In this document: positions 36,076 to 46,700 of the stretch, in pieces
How the letters are laid out: each line of letters begins with the position of its first letter
How positions within the stretch are numbered: position 1 is the first letter of the stretch
Origin: Flavobacteriaceae bacterium
GTDB taxonomy: Bacteria > Bacteroidota > Bacteroidia > Flavobacteriales > Flavobacteriaceae
Length of the DNA: 50,050 bases
NCBI GenBank assembly: GCA_030726725.1
Contig: JANRDC010000027.1
Span: 46,601 to 96,650, forward strand
Reading direction: 5' to 3'
Notes under the pieces: generated by a model
What the model was told of the DNA's origin: nothing
Database searches by the model: none
The model's input: only the letters and a program-made list of their open reading frames with translations
Position numbers and translations under genes: made by a program

Positions 36076-37427
36076 GAAAAGTCCATTTTATTGCCATCGG
36101 AGGCAGTGCAATGCACAATTTGGCCTTGGCCTTGGCCCATCAGGGTATTGAAGTAACCGGAAGCGATGACGTGATTTTTGAACCTTCCAAAACGCGTTTG
36201 GCGCAGCAAGGCATCCTTCCCGCGGAAATGGGTTGGTTTCCCGAGCGCTTGTCACCTGACCTAGATGCGGTGATTTTGGGGATGCACGCCAAACCCGATA
36301 ACCCTGAACTATTGCGCGCCCAGGAAATGGGTCTTCAGGTGCTTTCCTACCCGGAATACATTTACGAACACGCCCAACATAAAACACGTGTAGTGATTGC
36401 AGGAAGTCACGGAAAAACCACCATCACCTCCATGGTGCTCCACGTATTGCATCAGTGCGGTATGGAGGTCGACTATTTGGTAGGTGCCCAGCTGCCAGGT
36501 TTTGACCGCATGGTACACCTGACTACAGACAACGCATTTATGCTGATCGAAGGGGATGAGTACCTTTCTTCGCCGATTGATCGCAGACCTAAATTCCATT
36601 GGTACCAGGCCAATATTGCCCTGATCAGCGGCATCGCCTGGGACCACATCAATGTTTTTCCCACCCAAGACTCCTACGACGATCAGTTTAGGCAGTTTAT
36701 CGATTTAATGGTGCCTGGCGGTAGCTTGGTCTACTGTCAAGAGGATACTAAGGTGGCTACCATGGTGGAACAGACAGAGCGCCATCTCAAAAAAATTCCC
36801 TATACCTTGCCCAACCACGAAGTTGTGAATGGGGTGACTTATCTGGAAACTCCTGAAGGCATGATGCCCCTTTCGGTTTTTGGCCCCCATAACTTGAGCA
36901 ATTTGGCGGGAGCGCGATGGGTGTGCCAATTGATGGGTGTCGATGAACTAGATTTCTACAATGCCATAGCCAGTTTTAAGGGTGCAGCCAAACGGTTGGA
37001 GTTGGTCAAAAGACAAGGTACAGGTTTTGTGTACAAAGATTTTGCCCATGCGCCCAGTAAGGTTTTGGCTACTACAGCTGCAGTTCGGGCACAATTTCCC
37101 AACCATAGATTGGTGGTTGCTTTGGAGTTACATACCTACAGCAGTTTAAATCCTGCGTTTTTACCACAGTACCGCGATTCTCTGGCAGGTGCTGATCAAG
37201 CGGTGGTTTTTTACGACCCGGAAGCATTGGCCATAAAACGCATGGACGAGGTGGCGCCTCAAGCGGTTGCTGACGCATTTGGTCACCCAGGTCTGTTGGT
37301 GTTTACCACGCCCAAACAAGTCGCCGAGCTATTTTATTCGATCAATATCGAAAACACCGTGGTGTTGATGATGAGTTCAGGGCATTTTGGCGGATTAGAC
37401 CTGTCTTTGATCGGTTCAAACCACTAG
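36072..37427 (+). CDS. mpl: Mur ligase family protein, probably UDP-MurNAc:tripeptide ligase (Mpl)
   Basis: 451 residues starting at GTG 36072 in a GTGA overlap with obg. An N-terminal UDP-binding domain ([17 protein letters not shown]) precedes the central ATPase domain with GSHGKTT near residues 110-116, and a C-terminal Mur domain begins near 300 ([18 protein letters not shown]). The GGSAMHNLA opening is typical of Mpl and MurC; with one of each expected, Mpl is favoured because the ligase lies outside any mur cluster. Mpl recycles the tripeptide from old peptidoglycan. MurC cannot be fully excluded. Confidence 0.82.
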   Translation: MRKVHFIAIGGSAMHNLALALAHQGIEVTGSDDVIFEPSKTRLAQQGILPAEMGWFPERLSPDLDAVILGMHAKPDNPELLRAQEMGLQVLSYPEYIYEHAQHKTRVVIAGSHGKTTITSMVLHVLHQCGMEVDYLVGAQLPGFDRMVHLTTDNAFMLIEGDEYLSSPIDRRPKFHWYQANIALISGIAWDHINVFPTQDSYDDQFRQFIDLMVPGGSLVYCQEDTKVATMVEQTERHLKKIPYTLPNHEVVNGVTYLETPEGMMPLSVFGPHNLSNLAGARWVCQLMGVDELDFYNAIASFKGAAKRLELVKRQGTGFVYKDFAHAPSKVLATTAAVRAQFPNHRLVVALELHTYSSLNPAFLPQYRDSLAGADQAVVFYDPEALAIKRMDEVAPQAVADAFGHPGLLVFTTPKQVAELFYSINIENTVVLMMSSGHFGGLDLSLIGSNH

Positions 37428-37455
37428 GTATATCCAGGGTTCTTATTTTTAGGGG

Positions 37456-38139
37456 ATGAGCCAAGCTATGTCCCACTGGTCTGCAGAAGATCAACCGCGT
37501 GAACGACTGATGTCCCAAACCCCTCAAGCCTTGAGCAACGCGGAGTTGATCGCTTTGATTTTGGGCACAGGGGTGCAACACCAATCCGCATTGGCTGTCG
37601 CCCAATCCATACTGGCTTCAGCGGATCACCAACTCGCTAAACTTTCCGTACTACCGTGGAATCATTGGGTGCGCCTCAAAGGTGTGGGAACCGTTAAGGC
37701 TGTGCGTTTAGCTGCTGCCATGGAGCTTTGTCGCAGGATCCCCTTGGATCAGTCAGTCACTCGCGCGGCCTTGAACAGCAGCGAGGCCGTGTACCAATTG
37801 CTCAAGCCTAAAATAGCGCACTTACCCCACGAGGAGTTTTGGGTGATCTACCTCAACAACGCCCACAAGTTATTGTATATGCACCGACTGAGTCAGGGGG
37901 GCATTACCGCTACTTATGTGGATATCCGATTGTTGCTTAAGGAGGCGCTTCAGAGGCACGCAGTAGCCATTGTGGTGGCCCACAACCATCCCTCAGGTCA
38001 GTTGCAGCCTTCGATTCAGGATAGAGAGCTCACAGAAAAAATTAAAAAGGCTGCGGAGTTAGTCGACATCAAGTTGTTGGATCATTTGGTGATTACCCAA
38101 GAGGAATACTTGAGTTTTGCCGATCAGCATTGGGTGTAA
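37456..38139 (+). CDS. radC: RadC/YsxA family JAB-domain protein
   Basis: 227 residues. An N-terminal helix-hairpin-helix-like part (LSNAELIALILGTG, LKGVGTVKA) is followed by a JAB domain whose metal motif reads HNHPSGQLQPSIQD near residues 176-189. The old name implies DNA repair, but the function is unproven. It begins 28 bases after mpl and may share its transcript. Confidence 0.9.
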   Translation: MSQAMSHWSAEDQPRERLMSQTPQALSNAELIALILGTGVQHQSALAVAQSILASADHQLAKLSVLPWNHWVRLKGVGTVKAVRLAAAMELCRRIPLDQSVTRAALNSSEAVYQLLKPKIAHLPHEEFWVIYLNNAHKLLYMHRLSQGGITATYVDIRLLLKEALQRHAVAIVVAHNHPSGQLQPSIQDRELTEKIKKAAELVDIKLLDHLVITQEEYLSFADQHWV

Positions 38140-38157
38140 ATCCCTAATTTTGGATCC

Positions 38158-39468
38158 ATGGCTGAGGATCTACTCATTTACACCCCAGAAATCACCATCA
38201 GGCTTCGCTATGTTGCCCAACAGTTCTTTAGCCGTATACTCGGGCTTAAATTCACCCTGACTACAGATCGCAGCGCATTTTTAGCTTATTCCGGACCTAA
38301 ACTCGCCTATGCCAAGCAGTCTTTGGGTGTGGGCTTGTGGATGAAATCCCATGATTTGCTATTTGATGGGGGTATTGAAGACTATCCGATCGGGGTAGTG
38401 GAATGGTCTGGGATTCCGTGTTTCTTCCAAACAGCAGAGCATGAACCCATCGCTTGTGACCTGTTGGCGGCTTCTTTTTATTTGTTGACTAGATATGAAG
38501 AGTATTTGCCCCATGTCAGTGATGAACACGGGCGTTTTCCTGCAGCCCAAAGTCTCGGTGCCCGCCATGGTTTTTTAACGCTACCCGTCGTGGATCTTTG
38601 GGCCCAGCGCTTGCTCGGTTTGCTCACGGAACAATTCGGAGACTTAAAGGCGCAAAAGAACGTTTATCACTATTGTTCAATGCTTAATGTGTCCGCTTCT
38701 CATGAGTTTTTGTACCGCGGTTTCCTGCGCCAGATTTCTGGAGTATTGATGGACATATTGGGTTTTAAACTCCGCAGACTTGGCTATAGAGCTTTGGTGG
38801 GCATGGGTATGAAAAGGGATCCTTATGATTTGTATGAGGAAGTGCTCAAGGCCCACAAAAAATTGGGTCAGGTGCCTAAGGTGTTTTTTCAGTTGGCCCA
38901 ATACGGTCCGTTTGATAAAAATGTTTCTCCCTATAACCGTCATTTTCAGCATTTGATCAAGTCAGTAGGGGATTATGCTCAAATCGCATTGGCCGCATCC
39001 TATGCTTCTTTTGATGACCCTGAACTCTTGTTGGAGGAGAAAAAAGTACTTTCAGATATAGTGCACAGGCCCATCGATTCCTGTAAGACGAGATATAACC
39101 GCCTCAATATTCCATTGACCTACCGCGATATGGTTGACGCAGGATTCACCCAAGACTATTCCATGGGCTACACCCATGATTTAGGGTTTCGCGCGGGTAC
39201 CTGTACGCCTTTTTACTTTTACGATTTGTATCTGGAGATGCAACAACCCATCATGGTTTATCCTTTCGCAGTTCAGGATTACGCCTTGCTCAAGGAAAAA
39301 AGTGTGGCGGATGCCCTGCGAAAAATGCAGGCGATGTATGACCAGGTACACCAATTAGGTGGGTGGATGGGCGTTATTTTTTCCATGGAGCTTTTGGGAA
39401 GCCCCCAGAAATACGATTGGAAGAAATTGTATGTAGCACAACTAAAAGCTTTTTATGCTGCGCCCTAA
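38158..39468 (+). CDS. Polysaccharide deacetylase-like protein with a degenerate metal site
   Basis: 436 residues. The N-terminal part (RYEEYLPHVSDEHGRF near residues 112-127) and the later TQDYSMGYTHDLGFRAG (332-348) are recognisable from a Bacteroidota family annotated as polysaccharide deacetylase with a DUF7033-type N-terminus. Relatives, as I remember them, carry an Asp-x-Asp at the position that here reads LNVSAS (N177, S179), and a His where this protein has LAASYAS (A279-A280). The NodB-type metal site therefore looks lost. No signal peptide is seen. It overlaps the HAD gene by 14 bases. Confidence 0.65.
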   Translation: MAEDLLIYTPEITIRLRYVAQQFFSRILGLKFTLTTDRSAFLAYSGPKLAYAKQSLGVGLWMKSHDLLFDGGIEDYPIGVVEWSGIPCFFQTAEHEPIACDLLAASFYLLTRYEEYLPHVSDEHGRFPAAQSLGARHGFLTLPVVDLWAQRLLGLLTEQFGDLKAQKNVYHYCSMLNVSASHEFLYRGFLRQISGVLMDILGFKLRRLGYRALVGMGMKRDPYDLYEEVLKAHKKLGQVPKVFFQLAQYGPFDKNVSPYNRHFQHLIKSVGDYAQIALAASYASFDDPELLLEEKKVLSDIVHRPIDSCKTRYNRLNIPLTYRDMVDAGFTQDYSMGYTHDLGFRAGTCTPFYFYDLYLEMQQPIMVYPFAVQDYALLKEKSVADALRKMQAMYDQVHQLGGWMGVIFSMELLGSPQKYDWKKLYVAQLKAFYAAP

Positions 39469-40144
39469 AGTCGAACATATATTTTTTGATTTAGACCATA
39501 CCCTATGGGACTTTGAACGCAACTCTGCAGCGGCGTTTCAGGTGCTGCTGGGCCAGTTGGCAATTCCTGTGGATGTTGAAGTTTTTCACAGGGTTTATTC
39601 TCCGATTAACGAAGCTTATTGGGAGTTGTATCGCAAAGGTTTGATCAGCCAAGAAGCGCTTCGTCTAGGCCGGTTAAGGGATAGTTTTCAGCAACTTAAT
39701 ATTGCTGTAGGCGAATCACTCATCCAACAGGCTTCGGAGGCCTATATCGACCTTTTAACTACGTTTACTCATTTGATGCCGGGTACTTTGGAGTTGTTGG
39801 ACTACCTAAAGCCCAATTATACATTACATATTATTACCAATGGGTTTCGGGAGGCGCAAGCCAGAAAGTTGGCTCATTCATCTTTGGTGACTTATTTTGA
39901 TCAGGTGATCGATTCTGAAAGTGTAGGCGTAAAAAAACCACATCCCCTTATTTTTGAAAGCGCTTTGCAGCGGGCTTCTGCCCAAAAAGAAACGGCCTTG
40001 ATGGTGGGGGATCACCTGGAGGCAGATGTGTTAGGTGCCCTGGCTTTGGGCTGGCAAGCGGTTCATTATGATCCCTTTGGGATTCAGAATCACACGCATT
40101 GTCCGATCATCGACGATTTGCGCACGCTGAAAAACTGGCTTTAG
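39455..40144 (+). CDS. YjjG-type HAD hydrolase (noncanonical pyrimidine nucleotidase)
   Basis: 229 residues. All four HAD motifs are present: FFDLDHTLWDF with nucleophile D12 and D14, TNGFREAQ, VKKPHP and MVGDHLEADVLG. The opening DLDHTLWDFE and the helical cap resemble E. coli YjjG, which dephosphorylates non-canonical pyrimidine nucleotides. The ATG lies inside the end of the previous gene. It converges on rarA, whose stop is 1 base away. Confidence 0.85.
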   Translation: MLRPKVEHIFFDLDHTLWDFERNSAAAFQVLLGQLAIPVDVEVFHRVYSPINEAYWELYRKGLISQEALRLGRLRDSFQQLNIAVGESLIQQASEAYIDLLTTFTHLMPGTLELLDYLKPNYTLHIITNGFREAQARKLAHSSLVTYFDQVIDSESVGVKKPHPLIFESALQRASAQKETALMVGDHLEADVLGALALGWQAVHYDPFGIQNHTHCPIIDDLRTLKNWL

Positions 40145-40172
40145 GTTATTGATCTCCCCAAAGCTTTTTCAG
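40127..40172. terminator. Inverted repeat across the yjjG/rarA convergent ends, possible bidirectional terminator
   Basis: CTGAAAAA (40127-40134) plus GCTTT (40138-40142) pairs with AAAGC plus TTTTTCAG (40160-40172); a CTG bulge and a 17-base loop remain. The T-run is inside the stem, so termination strength is uncertain. The arms lie within the last codons of both genes. Confidence 0.4.
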
Positions 40173-41417
40173 CTGTTGGTCAATTTGTTGCTCCTTGGTA
40201 TTATCCCTTGGGGTGTAGAGTTGGGTTCCTTTAATTTCTTCTGGCATAAAATCCATACGGGCAAATGACTCAGGATTGTTGTGCGCATAATGATACTCTT
40301 TTCCATATCCCAGCTCTTTCATCAGTTTAGTCGGTGCATTGCGCAAGGCTAAAGGAACAGGGAGGTCTCCTGTTTTTCGCACCAGTTCCTGGGCATCGTT
40401 GATCGCTTGATACGCACTGTTGCTCTTGGGTGATGTGGCTAGGTAAAGCACGCATTGACTCAGGATGATCCTGGATTCTGGATATCCAATTGATTTGACC
40501 GCTTCAAAGGTAGTTTGTGCCATCACCAAGGCAGTGGGTTGTGCCAGTCCAATATCTTCTGCAGCCAAGATGACTAATCTGCGCGCAATAAATTTCAGGT
40601 CCTCTCCGGACTCAATCATTCTGGCTAGCCAGTATACCGAGGCATGGGGATCGGAACCCCGGATGGATTTAATCAATGCTGAGGCCACATCGTAATGCTG
40701 TTCGCCAGATTTGTCGTAGTGGAGTGGCATGGCCTTGAGCTGTTCGGCCACATACGCGTCGGTCAACTCGAGTCCTGACTGGCCATAGCTTTGAACCAAA
40801 AGCTCCAATAAGTTGAGCAGTTTTCTTCCATCGCCTGAACTAGCTCGGTACAGGGTTTTCTTTTCTTTGATCACCACTTGTTGGCTTTTGAGCCAGTCGT
40901 CCTTGGTCAAAGCCCGCTCTACCAATGCATCCAGGTCGGCTACACCTAAAGTTTCCAATACGTACACTTGACAGCGCGATAATAGCGCGCTATTGACCTC
41001 AAAACTGGGGTTTTCTGTAGTAGCCCCAATCAAGGTAACTGTGCCTTTTTCTACAGCCTGTAGTAAGGAATCCTGTTGTGATTTACTGAAACGGTGAATC
41101 TCGTCGATAAAAAGAATAGGATTTTTGGCCGTAAATAGCCCGGGACTCTTTTGCGCGCGGTCAATGACTTCACGCACTTCTTTAACACCGCTGTGTATGG
41201 CGCTTAAAGCAAAGAACGAACGTTTAGTCGTTTGAGCTATGATCTGTGCGATACTGGTTTTTCCCGTACCCGGAGGTCCCCATAAAATCATGGAGGGAAT
41301 ATGATCCCTTTGAATATGTCCTGTTAAGGCGCCTCCGGTGCCTAGCAAATGGCCCTGACCCACCAAATCATCTATATTTTGGGGTCTGAGTCTTTCTGCT
41401 AGGGGTGTGGTATTCAT
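40146..41417 (-). CDS. rarA: Replication-associated recombination protein A, AAA ATPase
   Basis: 423 residues. [18 protein letters not shown] at the start, Walker A GPPGTGKT at residues 47-54, Walker [11 protein letters not shown] near 100, and sensor [12 protein letters not shown] are those of the RarA/MgsA/WRNIP1 family. The C-terminal part has [15 protein letters not shown], which is specific for this family. It acts at stalled replication forks. It overlaps rlmB by 4 bases and is downstream of it. Confidence 0.94.
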   Translation of the reverse strand: MNTTPLAERLRPQNIDDLVGQGHLLGTGGALTGHIQRDHIPSMILWGPPGTGKTSIAQIIAQTTKRSFFALSAIHSGVKEVREVIDRAQKSPGLFTAKNPILFIDEIHRFSKSQQDSLLQAVEKGTVTLIGATTENPSFEVNSALLSRCQVYVLETLGVADLDALVERALTKDDWLKSQQVVIKEKKTLYRASSGDGRKLLNLLELLVQSYGQSGLELTDAYVAEQLKAMPLHYDKSGEQHYDVASALIKSIRGSDPHASVYWLARMIESGEDLKFIARRLVILAAEDIGLAQPTALVMAQTTFEAVKSIGYPESRIILSQCVLYLATSPKSNSAYQAINDAQELVRKTGDLPVPLALRNAPTKLMKELGYGKEYHYAHNNPESFARMDFMPEEIKGTQLYTPRDNTKEQQIDQQLKKLWGDQ

Positions 41418-42160
41418 CCTTTTGGTGTTCTTTGGCGTACTACTTCATATAAAATGACCCCACAAGCTACCGAAACATTCAAAGAGGCTATTTCACCCAG
41501 AATAGGCAGTGAAGCCTGGTGGTCTGTTATTTTCAATACAGTAGGGGAGATGCCGGTATCTTCAGCGCCCATGACTAAGGCTGTTCCAGGGGTTAAATCT
41601 GTCTCGTAAATGGTTTTTGTCGCTTTTTCTGTGGCGGATACTACTTGAATGCCTGAAGACTGAAGGTAGTACACGGCATCTTTGATATGATCCACCTTAG
41701 CGATAGGTACGGTATACACGGCTCCAGCTGAGGTTTTTACGGTGTCTGCATTGACAGGTGCTGCTCCTTTGGACTGTATAATGATTCCATCCACTCCTGT
41801 GCAAGAGGCGGTGCGTATCATAGCGCCGAAGTTGCGCACATCAGATACCTGATCGAGTACCAAAAACAACGGAGATTCTTTTGCAGCACAAACTCCATCC
41901 ACCAATGCTTCCATGGAGACAAATCCAATAGGCGCTACTGTAGCAATGGCTCCTTGATGATTGCCTTGCCCTAATTTATTGAGCTTCTCAATTGGAACAA
42001 ACACAGTGCTTATGCCTTTCTGAGCAGCTAGTTTTTTTAAGGAGATCATCAATGGACCTTCTGCTCCATTTTGTAGGTAGATCTTGTCGATGGATTGGCC
42101 TGCCTCAATAGCTTCAATGATGGCGCGAATGCCGTATACGGAGTTTTGTTTGGTTTCGAT
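41414..42160 (-). CDS. rlmB: 23S rRNA 2'-O-ribose methyltransferase RlmB (SpoU family), apparent ATC start
   Basis: SPOUT motifs are intact: NFGAMIRTAS, LVMGAEDTG and SLNVSVACGVILYE. Homology requires an N-terminal GIRAIIEAIEAG segment, which is present in the same frame upstream of the first canonical starts (ATG at 42049, TTG at 42052). Between that segment and the susD stop at 42233, which is in the same frame, there is no ATG, GTG or TTG. The codon at the expected place is ATC (42160), giving 248 residues, a normal length. So either a rare non-AUG start is used, or the start was mutated or mis-sequenced, or a shorter protein without part of the substrate-binding domain is made. Confidence 0.8.
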   Translation of the reverse strand: METKQNSVYGIRAIIEAIEAGQSIDKIYLQNGAEGPLMISLKKLAAQKGISTVFVPIEKLNKLGQGNHQGAIATVAPIGFVSMEALVDGVCAAKESPLFLVLDQVSDVRNFGAMIRTASCTGVDGIIIQSKGAAPVNADTVKTSAGAVYTVPIAKVDHIKDAVYYLQSSGIQVVSATEKATKTIYETDLTPGTALVMGAEDTGISPTVLKITDHQASLPILGEIASLNVSVACGVILYEVVRQRTPKG

Positions 42161-42184
42161 GGCTTTATTCTTTGGGGCGAAGGT

Positions 42185-42210
42185 AAAAAAAAACCACCCA
42201 ATTGGGTGGT
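42185..42210 (-). terminator. Intrinsic terminator of susCD
   Basis: ACCACCC and GGGTGGT (42193-42199 and 42204-42210) form a 7-bp stem around AATT. On the minus strand it is followed by nine T (42193-42185). It lies 23 bases after the susD stop and only 25 bases before the presumed rlmB start. Confidence 0.88.
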
Positions 42211-42232
42211 TTTCTCTTCTGTAGCGTACAGA

Positions 42233-43747
42233 TTAGTTTTGGTCAGTGATGTTTGGGTTGAACAACAACTCGTTGGTAGGTAGTTCATAAGTCAAACGCT
42301 CATCGTTGTGGCTAAAGGTTTCTCCTTTGTAGTCTAACCAGTTAGCACCACGAGTTCTGCTTTGTCTTTGTCTCTTCATCAAGAAATAAGATTTGCCCTC
42401 TCCAAATAGCTCTAAACGAGTTTGGATAGAAATCTCTTCTTGTAAAGCTGCGCCACTCAAAGCATCGATAAACGATACATCAGTGATGCGGTCAGACAAA
42501 TAGTTTTTCAAAGTTGCTTTTGCAGTGGCCTCATCGCCTAATTCTGCAGCAGCTTCCGCTTTCAACAAGTGGAATTCATCTGCACGCATATAGTGCGCAT
42601 CTGAATCAACATTTACCTGAGGTCCACTGAAAAATCTGAAACCTTTTTCGATTGCTGTAGTGTTGTAGAATTTATAAGCAGGTGCCAATCCTCTTCCTAG
42701 ATTAGGAAACTGAGTTTTTCTGATGTCGTCAGCTCTAAATTTACTGAACAAACCAGCATCCATACCTTTGTGGTTTCCTACAGCTGCGTAGCTATAGCTA
42801 AATACATCGATGAATCCCCACCATGTATACAATGAAGCTAGTTCTTGAGAAGATGTAACGGTAACCCCCCACATAATGGCTTGGTGTGCGTTCACATCGT
42901 TAAAACCTCCAACGGTGTCATCTGGTCCCAATACAGTAATCTCCGCTGGGCTCATTTTTCCATAACCAGCATTGACCACTTTATCAGCGTATTCATAAGT
43001 TTTTGTCCAGTTGTTCATGGCACCATATGTATAGGCCAATACCCCGCGAACTACATCTTGGTTGAATTCAATTTTATCTGAACGAACAAATCCGTCCAAC
43101 AAAACTTCTGCTTTCTCCAAGTCGGCAATAGCTTGGTTAAATACCTCGCCAACGGTGCTCTTTGGCTGCTCTAATTGATCAGAGGCAGTGTAAATAGGCA
43201 CTGAAGGACCAGTAAGGTTGGAGATATCGTTCACAAATAAATGGTTCAAATAGAAGTAAGCCCATCCACGTGCAGCTAAAGCTTGACCCATGGTGTGTTT
43301 TTGCACGTTGGTAGTCAATTCAGCTTGATCACCACCCAAACCATCGATCACGAGGTTTGATAGGTTGATGATGCGGTATAAGAACCTCCAAGGCATGTAG
43401 TTAAAGTTATCATCAGGGTTAAGCGTTGTAGTCATTTCTGAAATAGAGCGCTGTCTGTTGTAACTTTTACCCAGGTGAGCCATATCCTGAGATAGGATAT
43501 CTAGGTTCATGTGTTGCAAGTGTACGCCAAAATCTTCTTGGGCAGAGGTACCACCGCTACCTCTTGCATACAATTGTTGATAGATTCCTAAAAGGGTTCC
43601 TTTTGCTGCATCAGGGTTTACTGCAACAGCTGCGGAAACCTGCTCTTGTGAAAGAGAAGCGGTAGGGTAGGTCTCCAAAAATTCTTCTTGACATGATGCC
43701 AACAGCACCAAAGAAGAAACTAAGCCAAATATTTTTATGTTTTTCAT
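42233..43747 (-). CDS. SusD/RagB family outer-membrane lipoprotein
   Basis: 504 residues from MKNIKIFG; a start 6 codons earlier would overlap susC. A lipoprotein signal ends in LLASC (C19), followed by acidic QEEFLE, in line with surface export in Bacteroidota. FLETYPTASLS and later tetratricopeptide-like helices are typical of SusD. The protein would form the lid of the SusC channel and bind a glycan or peptide substrate outside the cell. No glycoside hydrolase, lyase or peptidase lies beside the pair, so the substrate is unknown. It starts 4 bases after susC. Confidence 0.93.
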   Translation of the reverse strand: MKNIKIFGLVSSLVLLASCQEEFLETYPTASLSQEQVSAAVAVNPDAAKGTLLGIYQQLYARGSGGTSAQEDFGVHLQHMNLDILSQDMAHLGKSYNRQRSISEMTTTLNPDDNFNYMPWRFLYRIINLSNLVIDGLGGDQAELTTNVQKHTMGQALAARGWAYFYLNHLFVNDISNLTGPSVPIYTASDQLEQPKSTVGEVFNQAIADLEKAEVLLDGFVRSDKIEFNQDVVRGVLAYTYGAMNNWTKTYEYADKVVNAGYGKMSPAEITVLGPDDTVGGFNDVNAHQAIMWGVTVTSSQELASLYTWWGFIDVFSYSYAAVGNHKGMDAGLFSKFRADDIRKTQFPNLGRGLAPAYKFYNTTAIEKGFRFFSGPQVNVDSDAHYMRADEFHLLKAEAAAELGDEATAKATLKNYLSDRITDVSFIDALSGAALQEEISIQTRLELFGEGKSYFLMKRQRQSRTRGANWLDYKGETFSHNDERLTYELPTNELLFNPNITDQN

Positions 43748-43751
43748 TGGA

Positions 43752-46700
43752 TTATAATTTAACATTTAAACCAAATACAAGTGTAGATAGTGGGTTGTAG
43801 GTATAGATACCTGTTCCTCCCGTGATCGAAGTAGAAGGATTGAATCCTTTTCTTTTTGAGGCCAACCAAAGGTTGTCACCCGTGATGTATAAATCAGCTG
43901 TATCCAATCCTAGTTTGTTAGCTAGTGATTTTGGTACATTATACCCAAGACGTACGTTGTTTAGGGCGATAAAGTCTGATCTGGTCAAGAATCTTGAAGA
44001 TGAAGCGTTTTGTTGTATTTGCAAAGCAGCATCTTGTCTTGGAACATCAGTTACATCACCTTCTTGTCTCCAACGGTTTCTGATGTCTACGTGGAAGTTG
44101 TTTGTTCCAGCGTATCCATTACCCATCAAAGTTGCATAGGCACTGTCGTAGGCCCATCCACCCAATTGATAGTTGAATAGGGTAGACAAATTGAAGTTTT
44201 TGTAAGATGCATTCAATCTAAATGCTCCGCGAACGTCAGGAATGATGCTCTTGTTTAAGAACTTGTTGGTAGCGTTAGCATACACATCAGTTTTTTCAGA
44301 CTGAATGTTAGCTTCAGGATTGTCATTTACATAGGGTGACAAAGAGTTGATACGCACATCACCTGTGTTGAATTTGCCATCGTTGTTTTTGTCTTCAAAA
44401 TAGGCAGTCCATTCAGCAGCACCAGTGGTTGGGTTCACTCCGGTGTATTCTTTAGTGTAATAGTCGTAGAGAGATCTACCTGACTCGTTTCCGTAAATTC
44501 CACTTACACTGAATTTTTGTTGTTCACCAGTAACTGGATCGATAGGAAGAGCCATCAGCTTGTTGCTGAATTTTTCCCCGTTGATGCCGGCACTTAATTT
44601 GAAATCACCTTTGTTCAAAATCTTGAAGTCAAAGTCAAATTCAATCCCTTCGTTGATCAACTCACCATCGTTTACTTTAAGTGAAGCGTAACCTACAGAT
44701 GGTCCAACTTGTCTGTCGTAGAACATATCGTTGGTTACTTTTTTGTAAGCTTCTAGAGATCCAGAGAAGAATCCACCGATTTCAAACTCCACACCAGCAC
44801 TGAACTGGTTTGATTTTTCCCAAGTCAAATCTTTATTTCCTTTAGTAGAAAAGGCCAAAGAAATGTTGTCAGAAAGGTTGTTGATAGAATACAAGTTGTA
44901 TCCTGGATATAATCCAATACCTCCCGAGTTACCAATGGTTCCATAACTCGCTCTAACTTTCAAGAAGTCAAAGAATTTTGAGTCTTTCAAGAAATCCTCT
45001 TCTGTCAAAGCCCAAGCTGCACCTACAGAGTAGAAATCACCCCAACGGTTGTTGATGAATCTAGAAGAAGCATCTTTGTTGTAAGATACGGTTAGGAAAT
45101 ATTTGTTTTGGTAGTCGGTGTTCACATTGGCAATGTAGCTTTCAGTGCGCTCATTGTCTGTATAACCAAATCCTGGAGCATTAACCACACCATTGGCGAT
45201 ATCAATACCGTCAGGCAATACCAATTTGCTTCTTTCTGCAGATAGGTAGTTGTATTCGTAAGCAGTAGCTACGTGAGATAAGAATGCTGAAATGTTAAAC
45301 TCGTCGATTTGCTTTTTAAAACGCAAACCAGTTCTGATCGAGTAGTTTTTAGTCTCAGCGCGATCTCTAGACACCAAACCACCTTGACCTTTAGCAGGGC
45401 TGTAGAATGGCTCGTTCAAGCTGATTCCATCATTCATGAAATATTGGTAAGCAAAGTTGTTCTCCAAAGTCAACCCATCAGTGATGTTCATGGTGGTGTT
45501 ATTGTTGAAGTTGACAGAGTTCGATTTAGAACGGCTTACATTGATTTTTGCATCAGCAACACCATTGGTAGCAAATCCAAATCCTCTTCCTTGCTCTAAA
45601 CCGTAGTCGTAAAGATAACCACCATAGATAGGATCGTCAATTTTGTTTCCATCCGCGTCTCTTCTAAACAATGGATACACGGTAGGAATGTTGTCAACCC
45701 ACCAGAATTGTGAAGAAGATGATGATCCTGTTCCGTTGTTGTTAGACTCACTTTGGGTGTAGTTCAATGTGGTGTTTACATCGATGAAGTCCTTGATTTT
45801 GTGGGTAGCAGCTACACGTCCGTTTAAACGGTTATAGTCAGTGTTGGTTGCATATCCGATATCATCGATAAATCCAAAAGAGGTATACACTGATGAGTTT
45901 TCACTGACGTTAGAAATGGTCATAATCACCTCATTTCTGTTGGCATCTTGGAAGGTGTAGTCTCCCCAGCTTTCAGGAGTGTATTTTCTAGTAACCCCTG
46001 GACGAACAGTTCCAGTAGCTGGATCAATCAATGCAGCTACGTCAACGTTTCCGTTGGCTAGTGATGGAACATTCCACATATTGTAGATGGTAGGTAAATC
46101 AGATACGGCACCTCCACCTGGAATTTCAAATAAGTTGGCGTTGGCATAGGCAGTAGCAGTGGCAGTCGTTGCGTTAGCAGCTCTTAAACCTCTTTGGTAA
46201 ACACCGTCCCATGCGATTCCGATATACTCCTCTGGAGAGCGGATGGTCTCATAGCGAGCAACACCTTGGTAGTTGGTACCCGTTTTTACTTGAACGTTAA
46301 TGCTGTTACCTGAATCTTTACCTCTTTTGGTAGTGATTACAATAACCCCATTAGCACCACGAGCACCGTATAGTGAAGTTGCAGAAGCATCTTTAAGTAC
46401 AGTAATCGATTTGATGTCATTTGGGTTAATGTCATTCAAACTCCCGCCGAAAGGAGCATCATCAACAATGTACAAAGGAGCTTGGCTTCCACTTACGGAA
46501 CCAAAACCTCTAATACGCACAGTAGATGTAGATCCTGGCTGACCAGAAGTGTTGAATACAGCCACACCAGCAACCTCACCGGCTAGTGCCTGAGATACGT
46601 TGGTAAATGATTTTTGAGATACGTTTTCTCCAGCAACCACTTTAGCTGATCCGGCAAATGATTTCTTGGAAACATCACCAAAACCTGTAACGATCACCTC

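Noticed and set aside
42049-42288. 79-codon open frame overlapping susD end, the terminator and rlmB start
   Set aside because: It crosses a terminator hairpin in a frame different from both neighbours and encodes low-complexity sequence.
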